From the NCBI GenBank assembly GCA_009731375.1, contig BJOX01000254.1, forward strand, positions 365,354-401,254: a stretch of 35,901 bases of DNA. Direction: 5' to 3'. Source of the stretch: Paulinella micropora (taxonomy: Eukaryota; Cercozoa; Imbricatea; Euglyphida). Positions within the stretch are counted from its first letter, which is position 1. Each line of letters opens with the position of its first letter. The notes under the pieces were generated by a model, which saw nothing but the letters and a program-made list of their open reading frames with translations, made no database searches and had not been told where the DNA came from. The position numbers were made by a program, and so were the translations under genes. Of this stretch, positions 9,236 through 16,773 are shown piece after piece.

Positions 9236-9687
9236 CTAAGGCAGACTGGCACAGTAGGTCTGTCGGTCTTGCTGGTTCGTGGTCGTAAAGCTACCGGCGC
9301 CATACGCTTGCTGGCAAGCCACGTACGGCAACTGGGCGAACGTGAACCAGCCCGACTGCACGAAATCCTGACAGACTTCCAGTACAAACGCCGGCACGTT
9401 CCAGGCGCTCAGGTCTTGGTTGAAGGCGCAGGCGCCGTCGAAGATGTGGCGGTTTCTGTGCCACATGTCATCTCCGCGGTGGAGAGAGCGCACGTCCCAG
9501 CCGCTGAGATCCTGGTTGAAGGCCTTGGCGTTGGCGAACTGGTAGCTTATGTCGTGCACCGTCGACATATTCCAGGCGGCCAGGGGCCGGTTGAACTTGC
9601 GAGTATCCTGAAACATACCTACCATGCTGGTGCTCGGGGCAGAAATCTTCCAGCCGGCTAAGGGCTGGTCAAATTCTCGCGCTCCTG
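9236..9687 (-). CDS. DUF285/BspA-like repeat protein, N-terminally truncated at a junction
   Basis: About 150 residues with four DUF285 repeats: FDQPLAGWKI, FNRPLAAWNM, FNQDLSGWDV, FNQDLSAWNV, then a Cys cap and stop at 9236. Unlike most entries it has no start: the reading frame continues to higher coordinates only as the antisense of the zinc-finger array, and repeat similarity ends at about 9687, where the zinc-finger coding begins on the other strand. It is either a truncated gene at a recombination point or an assembly chimera. A surface or secreted location is inferred from the family. It is the tandem paralogue of 8933-9187. Confidence 0.7.
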
Positions 9688-11118
9688 AAACCTTACGTCT
9701 GCAACCAGTGCGACGCACGCTTCGCCCGAGGGGGCGATCTCCAGCGACACATACGCGTACACACAGGCGAGCGGCAGTATACCTGCAACCAGTGCGACGC
9801 ACGCTTCGCCCGAGGGTGCGATCTCCAGCGACACGTACGCGTACACACAGGCGAGCGGCCGTATGCCTGCAATCAATGCGGTGCGCGCTTCGCCCAAGCT
9901 GGCCACCTCCAGGCTCACATACGCGTACACACATGCGAACGGCCGTACGCCTGCAAGCAGTGCGAAGCTCGCTTTGCGGTATCTGACAGGCTCAAGCAAC
10001 ACATACGCGTACACACAGGCGAGCGGCCGTATGCCTGCAATCAATGCGGTGCGCGCTTCGCCCAAGCTGGCCACCTCCAGGCTCACATACGCGTACACAC
10101 AGGCGAACGGCCGTACGCCTGCAAGCAGTGCGAAGCTCGCTTTGCGGTATCTGACAGGCTCAAGCAACACATACGCGTACACACAGGCGAGCGGCCGCAC
10201 GCCTGCGACGAGTGCGACGCGCGCTTCGCCGAAGCCGGCAATCTTCAGCGACACGTTCGCACGCACACGGGTGAACGCCCTTACGCCTGCGACGAGTGCG
10301 GCGCGCGCTTTGCCGCGGCTGGCAACCTCAAGAAACACGTGCGGGGGCACGAGGAGAGCCGGCGCTGGCAGCACGTGTGTGTCTTTGCCTCGTTTAGCAC
10401 AGCCAAATTCCTCGCCGGTCTGGTTGCGTGCACGACGCGCTGCCAAACGGAGCGTTTGCTGGACGACCACGTGCAGCGTTGCCACACCGAAGAGGGCATC
10501 GCACAGCGTTTTCGCAGCGAGCAGCAGCTAGCCGAGTTCCTCGGGGCACAGGGCTGGGCGTTCGACCGCGACTTTGCGAATGCCATCTATTACAAGCACT
10601 GTGACACACAGCTAAAGCCCAAGCTGGAGGGCGCCGTGAGCTCGCGCCCTGACTTCCACCTGCTGCAGTTCCAGGCGCTGCCCGCCGGCCGCCGGTGCGT
10701 GCTGCTGCTGGGTAACGACGAGTTTGCGCACAGGCGGTACCGGTGCGAGCTCGGGCGCGTGCTGAAGCTCGGCACGGCACTGGGCGCGAACCCCAGCTTG
10801 CGGGGCCTGCCTGTCGTCTACGTGCGCTTCAACCCGCACTGGTTCGAGGTGGATGGCGTGCTGCACGACCCACCGCTACAGGCTAGGTTCGAGCGCCTGC
10901 AGCGCCTGCTAACGGACCTGGCGGCCGGGCGCGTGCCGGAGGTCGCGGGGCGCACGGGCCTGAGCCTGCTGTACTTGTACTACGACCGACAGACAGTGCC
11001 AACGACAGCAGAGCCATGGCAGCGATTGGCAGGCGGCCTGTATGACGAAGCAGAGGATGACGAAGGTCACTCGGAGGTGGCCTTGGCGCTGCGCGACTGC
11101 GTGGTCCTAGTAGACTAA
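9688..11118 (+). CDS. C2H2 zinc-finger array fused to a PD-(D/E)XK-like nuclease domain (5' end missing)
   Basis: A single open frame gives about 476 residues. Residues 1-224 are eight canonical C2H2 fingers of 28 residues (CxxC...HxxxH, TGERPY linkers). Helix residues vary (RGGDLQR, RGCDLQR, QAGHLQA, VSDRLKQ, EAGNLQR, AAGNLKK) on a nearly constant backbone. A degenerate ninth finger (CTTRC...HVQRCH) follows near 250-270. The C-terminal domain has SRPDF near 320, then a hydrophobic strand ending in NDEFAHRRY, and VVYVRFNP. This order (RPDF, DE-x-x-H-x-x-Y, RFNP) matches a restriction-endonuclease-fold family seen in algae and giant viruses, from memory; the acidic residue usually two before DE reads Gly, so activity is uncertain. 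No in-frame ATG precedes the fingers. AATAAA follows at 11148. Binding and cutting or silencing of specific DNA is inferred. Confidence 0.75.
   Translation, partial: KPYVCNQCDARFARGGDLQRHIRVHTGERQYTCNQCDARFARGCDLQRHVRVHTGERPYACNQCGARFAQAGHLQAHIRVHTCERPYACKQCEARFAVSDRLKQHIRVHTGERPYACNQCGARFAQAGHLQAHIRVHTGERPYACKQCEARFAVSDRLKQHIRVHTGERPHACDECDARFAEAGNLQRHVRTHTGERPYACDECGARFAAAGNLKKHVRGHEESRRWQHVCVFASFSTAKFLAGLVACTTRCQTERLLDDHVQRCHTEEGIAQRFRSEQQLAEFLGAQGWAFDRDFANAIYYKHCDTQLKPKLEGAVSSRPDFHLLQFQALPAGRRCVLLLGNDEFAHRRYRCELGRVLKLGTALGANPSLRGLPVVYVRFNPHWFEVDGVLHDPPLQARFERLQRLLTDLAAGRVPEVAGRTGLSLLYLYYDRQTVPTTAEPWQRLAGGLYDEAEDDEGHSEVALALRDCVVLVD
9853..10188 (+). repeat. 168-base tandem duplication of two zinc fingers
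   Basis: Fingers 3-4 (9853-10020) and 5-6 (10021-10188) are identical in DNA except one base (T at 9934, G at 10102), which changes a linker from HTCERPY to HTGERPY. This indicates a very recent two-finger duplication. Confidence 0.9.
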
Positions 11119-11478
11119 GCACGGATCATAGATCCAATTTTCTTTTAAATAAAAAGACATGCTCCAGACAAGCAGATAGAAAATCCTTCGCCATCTCATA
11201 CCCGCGATGCAACCGACCAGGAACCTTCCCAATTGGGCCGCACGATTTTTCACTGCCCATCCTTTTCTTGTTTCTGCCTGCGCAAGAGGGAGAGGAGGGG
11301 GCACGGCGAGGGGGGGGGAGAGAAAGGAGAAAGTGCTGGAGGAGCGGGGGTGGCAGGGGCAGGCGTACATGCTTTCTCCTCGCTCTCTCTTCTATCCCAA
11401 GGGAACCAGAGTAGCAGAGCGCGGCCCTGGTCTTTTTTCTGACCACTCACCGTTTCTAGGCTCTGGCTACACATTTGT
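11119..11478. other. 3' UTR and upstream region between two plus-strand genes
   Basis: It contains AATAAA at 11148-11153 (29 bases after the stop at 11118), a strongly purine-rich tract at about 11285-11360, and the presumed promoter of the gene at 11479. No other coding frame is supported. Confidence 0.5.
11148..11153 (+). terminator. AATAAA polyadenylation hexamer
   Basis: Lies in TTTTAAATAAAAAG, 29 bases after the stop of the zinc-finger gene, giving a very short 3' UTR. Confidence 0.65.
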
Positions 11479-14400
11479 ATGGCTTTCTTTCTCTGGTGGT
11501 GGCTAACGGCGCTTAGAAGCGCAGCGGACCTGTCGGAGCTCGGAGGGGTAAGCTCCGTCCCGTTGGTGCTGGACGCGCTGGACCTGGGCACGGGCGTCAC
11601 CTATCCCTGGCCGGTGCAGCTGGGACGGGCCAGGCACTGCCGGAAGTGGACCCCCGCGCCCTCGGCCGCAAACCAGAGCATACGCCAGCTGATCTTCTGC
11701 AGTGAGAGCGCCAGGATCCTGGAAGGCTGCGAGGCTACCGCCAGCGACGCCGAGACTCATGCGTGCGTCTGTTCTCCGCTGGACCTGTGGGCCCTGCAGA
11801 GCAAGCACGGGCACGCGCTGGGCTGGACGGTGGGCCCCCCGAACGCCACCCGCTTCGCCAACTGGACGTGGCACCAGAGCCTGGTCGCGTTCAGCCGCAA
11901 CCAGAGCTTCGCCCGGGATGCCCAGCTGGACTCGCTGTTTACCTCGGGCGTGGGCGACCTGTTGCTCTTCCCCTTGTACGCCCTTGGGGCCCACGTCGAA
12001 AAGGAGGCAGGCGTCTTCTCCTGGTCGGTGCTGCGCTGCTTCTATCAGGAGAGTGAGGGGAGCTCCGGCGGCTGGCGCTACTGCTGCGTCCGCCTAAACA
12101 ACTACGAGCGCCCACTAGCAAACTGGGCCTGGGAAGAGTGCTTGGACCTGCCCCCCCGGTTCGTGGACGGCGTGTCCAACCCGGCGGGGAGCTGCAGCGG
12201 CGCGGGGCTGAGCTTCTGCCGGCGTGAGTACGGGTGGGAGCCTAACATTGGCAAACAGCCGAAGGCCTACGAGCAGACGCCGTACTTGTGTGACTTCTAC
12301 TGCCGCTGGCCCTGCCGCAGCAACCTGCCAGAGTCGGCGTGCGCGAGCCCCGCCGGCGCCGAGCCGCGCCTGAACTGCACCGACTCGCCGGTGCTGCGCG
12401 CCCGAGCGTGTGCCGGGGACCTGCTGAGCGACGCCGGCACGCCCTGCCGGGCGGGCGAGCTGGCGCTGGCCACCCGGGCGCCGGCCGTGCGGGGTGCCGG
12501 GGCTGGCGAGGCCCAAGCGCTCGGCTTCTGCACGCCGGGCCAGGTCGGCTGCGGCCTGGCGCAGTGCCGCTGCTGGGCCTGCGAGACAGGGGAGCCGGGC
12601 TGCTGCGCCGCGCATGTCTTTTGTCACGGGCATGGGCGCCTGTGCGAGCGCGGGGCCTGGCCCGGGCCGGCGGGCGCGGCGCCGTACCACGAGCCGCCCG
12701 CCGCGGTGTGCGTGTGCGACCCCGGGTACGTGGGCGAGCGCTGCGAGGAACGGGTGCCGCCCGGCACGGGCTGCCACCTGTCGGCGCGCGTGCGCGAGCT
12801 GCGCGCCAACGTGGCGGACCTGTGGCCCTCGGCGTCGCGCTCGGCCAGCGCCACGCCCAGCCTCACGCCGACCCGATCGTTGACACCCAGCGGCACGCGG
12901 ACACCCAGCCTGGCGCCCAGCCCGAGCGCCAGCGCGAGCCTCACCCCGAGCGTGAGCCGCTCGCCGAGCGGCAGTCGGACGGCGACACGCACAGGCAGCC
13001 GCACCTCCTCCCCCAGCGTGACGCCGAGCGAGCGGCCGGGCCTGCTGCGCAGCGCGGCGCGGGGCTGGTGCCTGCGGCCGGCGGACCTGGTGTGGGCCGA
13101 GTGCCCCCTGGCGCTGCCGGCGCAGAAGGCGTGGGCCGTCAACTGGGCGCTGGGCCGCGTGTGGTACGGGGCGCAGCGGCTGCTGGCGCCGGCGGAGTAC
13201 TGGCGCCAGTGCCTGGCGTACCAGTACGAGCGCGGCGCGGACGGGGCGGTGCGGTGCGAGCACGGCTTCGGCACCAACTGGACCAGCGACGGCGCCGTGG
13301 CGCCGGACGACCGGCTGCAGTGGCTGTGGGACGAGTGCGGCGACGACGTACTGGCGCCACGGGGCGCGGCGTCCACGCTCGTGCAGTCGTCCGCCGGCTG
13401 GTCGCTGGAGGCGGTGGCCGGGGGCGGCGCCTCCTACAACCTGGTGTACTCGTGCGGCGGCGACCGGCGGGCGCTGCGCGAACCGGCGCAGCTGGGCGAC
13501 GTGGCGCGGGCCGGCGCGGCCGGCTGGGCGGCGCTGGTGCTGGTGGAGGTGCCCCTGGGCGCGAGCGTGTCGGTGTCGCCCACGCCGTCGCTGCGGGACG
13601 AGCCCTGGGTGCTGCGCAACAACGACGGGCTGTGCTTCTGGCCCCAGCGCCTGCTGTGGCAGCAGCTGCCCCTGTTCGCGGCCTGCCCGCCGCCGCCGGC
13701 CACCCGGGCGCAGGAGCTGCAGCTGGCCGTGCACGTGCACAATGGGCACGTGGAGTGGCCGGCGGCGGGCGCGACCGTGGCCGGCTACCAGCCCCTGCAA
13801 CTAGCCCTGGCCCTCCGTGCCGCCGCGGCGCCGTGCGAGCCCCCGGCGGGGGCGGGCTCGAACGCGCAGTGGCAGCCCAACGACTACCGGGACGCGGGGC
13901 AGGCCGTGTTCCTCGAGGTCACGCCCGGGGGCCACTTCCGCCTCGCGCCGGGTGCGTGCGAGTCGCAGCTGCTGCTGGGCCCGGCCGGTTTCCAGGCGCG
14001 CTCGCTGTGCGCCGACGGGGGCTGCCTGCTGACGCCGGCGAGGCCCGGGGAGCCGCCCACGCGCACGCCCAGCCGCACGGCGTCGGGGTCGGCCACGCCC
14101 AGCCGCACGGCGTCCGCGTCGCCCGCGGCGAGCACGAGCGCGACGGCGACGGCGACGCCCACGCCCCCGCGCTCGCCCACGCCCAGCCGGAGCCAGGGGG
14201 CCTCCGACAGCGCCAGCGCCTCGGCCAGCACGAGCGCGTCGCGGTCGGCGTCGGCCTCCCGCCCGGCCAGCCCCTCCGCCTCCCGCTCGGCCAGCGTGTC
14301 GCCCACGCGCACGGCCGTGTCCGCCAGCCCGTCGCCGCGCGCCCTGCCGCCGGAGCTGCTGGCCGGCCCCGTCAACTTGGTCAGCTCCGCCGCGGACTTC

Positions 14401-16344
14401 CCGGGCACCGAGGCGCTGGCGTGGGTCGCGGGCGCCGACGTGTGGGCGACCACGTACGCCGCGCAGGGGCTGGACCCGCGCCTGCAGGTGGCGGCGGAGC
14501 TGCGCGCGCGGCACCAGTGGGAGGTGGTGCCCGACGAGGCCCGCTTCTTGTACCGGCTGCGCTACTGGCCCGCGGACCAGTACCTCGCGTGCGGCCAGGC
14601 CGGCCGGCCTTGCTACCTGGTCGAGGGCCCCGGCAACGCCACTCGGTGGCGGCTGCAGCCCTACGAGCCCGTGCTCGCCAGGCTCGCGGCCCGCGCGGGC
14701 CGCTTGTACACGCTGACCGCGCTTTGCGCTGGTGGTCCCTGTGGCTGCCTCCAGACCAGGGACGGCGTGCTGTCGCGGGGTAGCTGTCCCGGCTCGGCCA
14801 GCTTTGACCAGGCCTTCTACCTGCTGACCGCCAACGCCTCGCAGGTGTCGGCCTCGGCGTCGCCGTCGGCGTCCGGCACGCCCCAGAGCCGCTCCCGCAC
14901 GCCCAGCGCGTCGCCGTCGGCGTCCGGCTCGGCGCCCGCTCCGTCCGCCCCGGCGCCGCCGAGCGACGTGATCCTGGAGCCGGCGACCTGGTCGAAGCTA
15001 GGCCAGCTCATCACGCTGCGGGGCCAGGAGGGGTGCCTGTACGCCGACTACGCACTGGCCGGCGCGCCGACCCTACCGCTGCGCTACCTGCGGACCAAGG
15101 ACGAGTGCTACGCGCGCCCCGCCTGGCAGGACGTGGTGTTTGGTCTGTCCGAGCGCGGACACGTGCTGTGGCCCGCGCTGGCCGACCCCGCGGCCTTTGG
15201 GCAGCAGGTCACGAGCCGGACCGTGGCCCAGAGCTACGGGTACTGCCTGACCTGTGCGTCGAGCCCCTGCGCGCTGCAGTCCGCCATCGTGCTGGGCCCG
15301 GCGGCCGGCTACTGCGGCATCGTGGCGGACCTGGCGTGGGGGTTTTATCTGGTGTCGGAGGCGTATTCCGAGCTGTCCGCCTTTGCCTACCTGACGGACG
15401 GCCTGGCGCTCGGGCTGTCCCAGCGCGCCCTGAGCTCGTTCCAGCACCTGAACCCGAATGCGTGCAAGTTGGGGCCACCGCCGTGCCACCAGCTGTGCGT
15501 GTCCCAGTACCCGTACCTGGGGTACAGCTGCCAGTGCCAGGCGGGTTATGTCTTCTCTGCCTCGGGCGTCGACGGACTCTGCGTGAACCAGAACGAATGC
15601 GCGGTCGGGACACACAACTGCGACGCCCGGGCCACTTGCACTGACACGGTGGGCAGCTTCTATTGTACGTGCAACGCGGGCTACGCCGGCAACGGCGTCA
15701 CGTGCACCAACGTGAACGAATGTGTGGCGTCGACGTGGGAAACCCGCGCCTGCTCTGACCGGTGCGGCACTATCACCAGCCGGCCGTGCGTGTACTGCCA
15801 GGATACCGAGGGCAGCTACGTCTGCCGCGACTTCCAGAGGTTGCGCCTCGAATACGGCCGGTTGTGTGTCGACATGGACAGCAGCAGAAACTACCCGTTC
15901 GCTTCGCCCTGCCGCAGCCCCAATGACGCGGACGCGGTGCCCCTCTCCCTCGAGCCCGCGGGGTCCGGGGGCTGGGTGGCGTTCAAGCTGGGTAGTAGTT
16001 ACCTGTACGACAACTACTACGGTCGGGGCACGGGGGACAATAGCATCTATCGCAACCTGGCGGTGTCAGTGACCAAGGACATCCACTATTTCTTTGGGTT
16101 TGAAAAGTACGGCGACGAGTTTGGCCTGCGCTTCGTGCTCCACCCCGCCTCGAACCAGCAGGACTGCGTGCAATGGCGAGTCGCGACCACGGCCGGCGGC
16201 ACCGTAGTAGCGTACAGCCAGTTACTATTCCTGGTGCCCTGCGGGGACTGTCCGCACACCTGGGGTACCGGCACGGTGTATTATGACTCGAATGCCCGGG
16301 TTTACACGGGCTGCTTGTTTTACTTCACGTACAGCACCAGTTAG
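11479..16344 (+). CDS. 1621-residue secreted mosaic protein with EGF domains and Ser/Thr/Pro linkers
   Basis: The frame is intact from ATG 11479, with a signal peptide (MAFFLWWWLTALRSAA). The first 370 residues are Cys/Trp-rich with several N-glycosylation sequons. An EGF-like domain is at about 379-424 (CHGHGRLC...CVCDPGYVGERC). Three Ser/Thr/Pro linkers (about 451-519, 860-955, 1124-1163; SxSxTPS type) separate globular Cys/Trp domains that resemble one another loosely (a GxCL/W start and YWR/FYL core). The C-terminus has an EGF-like domain near 1330-1370, a calcium-binding EGF at 1372-1410 (NECAVGTHNC...CTCNAGYAGNG), another NEC module at 1413, and a final Tyr-rich beta-like domain. There is no membrane segment or anchor. 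It is probably a secreted or virion-surface adhesin-like protein (inference). AATAAA follows at 16392. It shares domain style with the broken gene at 16774. Confidence 0.85.
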   Translation: MAFFLWWWLTALRSAADLSELGGVSSVPLVLDALDLGTGVTYPWPVQLGRARHCRKWTPAPSAANQSIRQLIFCSESARILEGCEATASDAETHACVCSPLDLWALQSKHGHALGWTVGPPNATRFANWTWHQSLVAFSRNQSFARDAQLDSLFTSGVGDLLLFPLYALGAHVEKEAGVFSWSVLRCFYQESEGSSGGWRYCCVRLNNYERPLANWAWEECLDLPPRFVDGVSNPAGSCSGAGLSFCRREYGWEPNIGKQPKAYEQTPYLCDFYCRWPCRSNLPESACASPAGAEPRLNCTDSPVLRARACAGDLLSDAGTPCRAGELALATRAPAVRGAGAGEAQALGFCTPGQVGCGLAQCRCWACETGEPGCCAAHVFCHGHGRLCERGAWPGPAGAAPYHEPPAAVCVCDPGYVGERCEERVPPGTGCHLSARVRELRANVADLWPSASRSASATPSLTPTRSLTPSGTRTPSLAPSPSASASLTPSVSRSPSGSRTATRTGSRTSSPSVTPSERPGLLRSAARGWCLRPADLVWAECPLALPAQKAWAVNWALGRVWYGAQRLLAPAEYWRQCLAYQYERGADGAVRCEHGFGTNWTSDGAVAPDDRLQWLWDECGDDVLAPRGAASTLVQSSAGWSLEAVAGGGASYNLVYSCGGDRRALREPAQLGDVARAGAAGWAALVLVEVPLGASVSVSPTPSLRDEPWVLRNNDGLCFWPQRLLWQQLPLFAACPPPPATRAQELQLAVHVHNGHVEWPAAGATVAGYQPLQLALALRAAAAPCEPPAGAGSNAQWQPNDYRDAGQAVFLEVTPGGHFRLAPGACESQLLLGPAGFQARSLCADGGCLLTPARPGEPPTRTPSRTASGSATPSRTASASPAASTSATATATPTPPRSPTPSRSQGASDSASASASTSASRSASASRPASPSASRSASVSPTRTAVSASPSPRALPPELLAGPVNLVSSAADFPGTEALAWVAGADVWATTYAAQGLDPRLQVAAELRARHQWEVVPDEARFLYRLRYWPADQYLACGQAGRPCYLVEGPGNATRWRLQPYEPVLARLAARAGRLYTLTALCAGGPCGCLQTRDGVLSRGSCPGSASFDQAFYLLTANASQVSASASPSASGTPQSRSRTPSASPSASGSAPAPSAPAPPSDVILEPATWSKLGQLITLRGQEGCLYADYALAGAPTLPLRYLRTKDECYARPAWQDVVFGLSERGHVLWPALADPAAFGQQVTSRTVAQSYGYCLTCASSPCALQSAIVLGPAAGYCGIVADLAWGFYLVSEAYSELSAFAYLTDGLALGLSQRALSSFQHLNPNACKLGPPPCHQLCVSQYPYLGYSCQCQAGYVFSASGVDGLCVNQNECAVGTHNCDARATCTDTVGSFYCTCNAGYAGNGVTCTNVNECVASTWETRACSDRCGTITSRPCVYCQDTEGSYVCRDFQRLRLEYGRLCVDMDSSRNYPFASPCRSPNDADAVPLSLEPAGSGGWVAFKLGSSYLYDNYYGRGTGDNSIYRNLAVSVTKDIHYFFGFEKYGDEFGLRFVLHPASNQQDCVQWRVATTAGGTVVAYSQLLFLVPCGDCPHTWGTGTVYYDSNARVYTGCLFYFTYSTS

Positions 16345-16773
16345 CCAGCACAGTCGCCCAACGTGCACGGGCCCTGGCCCTCCGCTGCCTGAATAAAGAG
16401 TTTCGAGTAGGCTGGTAGCTTGCCCGGCACCGGCCGGGACGCCTGGTTGGGGCGCCCGAACCCGGCCAACCACTCCGGCTACGAGCCAGGGCCGGCGAGA
16501 GGGGCGGGGGGGGGGGACAAGGGAGGGGGGAAAGGGCGGGGGAGGGGGGCGGTCTGAGCCTCCCCTCCCCAGGCTTTTCCTCCTTTCCCTAGGCGGGCGC
16601 GACCGGGCCCGGCACCCGCACCGTGCCGCCCGTGACTAGCAAAAGCCCTCCCCCCCCTGGGGAGAAAGAAAGCGCGCTAGTCACTTCCTCCCAGCCATCC
16701 CCCGGCCATCCCCGGGGTGTGCTGGTGCGTGTGTGCTGGTGCGTGTGTGTGTGTGTGTGCGCGTGTTTTGTCG
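16345..16773. other. 3' UTR, G-rich tract and GT microsatellite
   Basis: It contains AATAAA at 16392-16397, a G-rich tract at about 16498-16550, a TC-rich tract near 16560-16590, and a (GT)n stretch at about 16725-16760 immediately before the start at 16774. The GT repeat is open in the frame of the next gene but codes for a Cys/Val run, so it is not taken as coding. Confidence 0.5.
16392..16397 (+). terminator. AATAAA polyadenylation hexamer
   Basis: Lies 47 bases after the stop of the 1621-residue gene. Confidence 0.65.

Noticed and set aside
9700-10485. Minus-strand and alternate plus-strand frames across the zinc-finger array
   Set aside because: They are repetitive antisense or out-of-frame translations; the C2H2 pattern with HTGERPY linkers fixes the true frame.
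16717-16773. N-terminal extension of the giant gene through the GT repeat
   Set aside because: It would add a Cys/Val run from a microsatellite before a good signal peptide that begins at ATG 16774.
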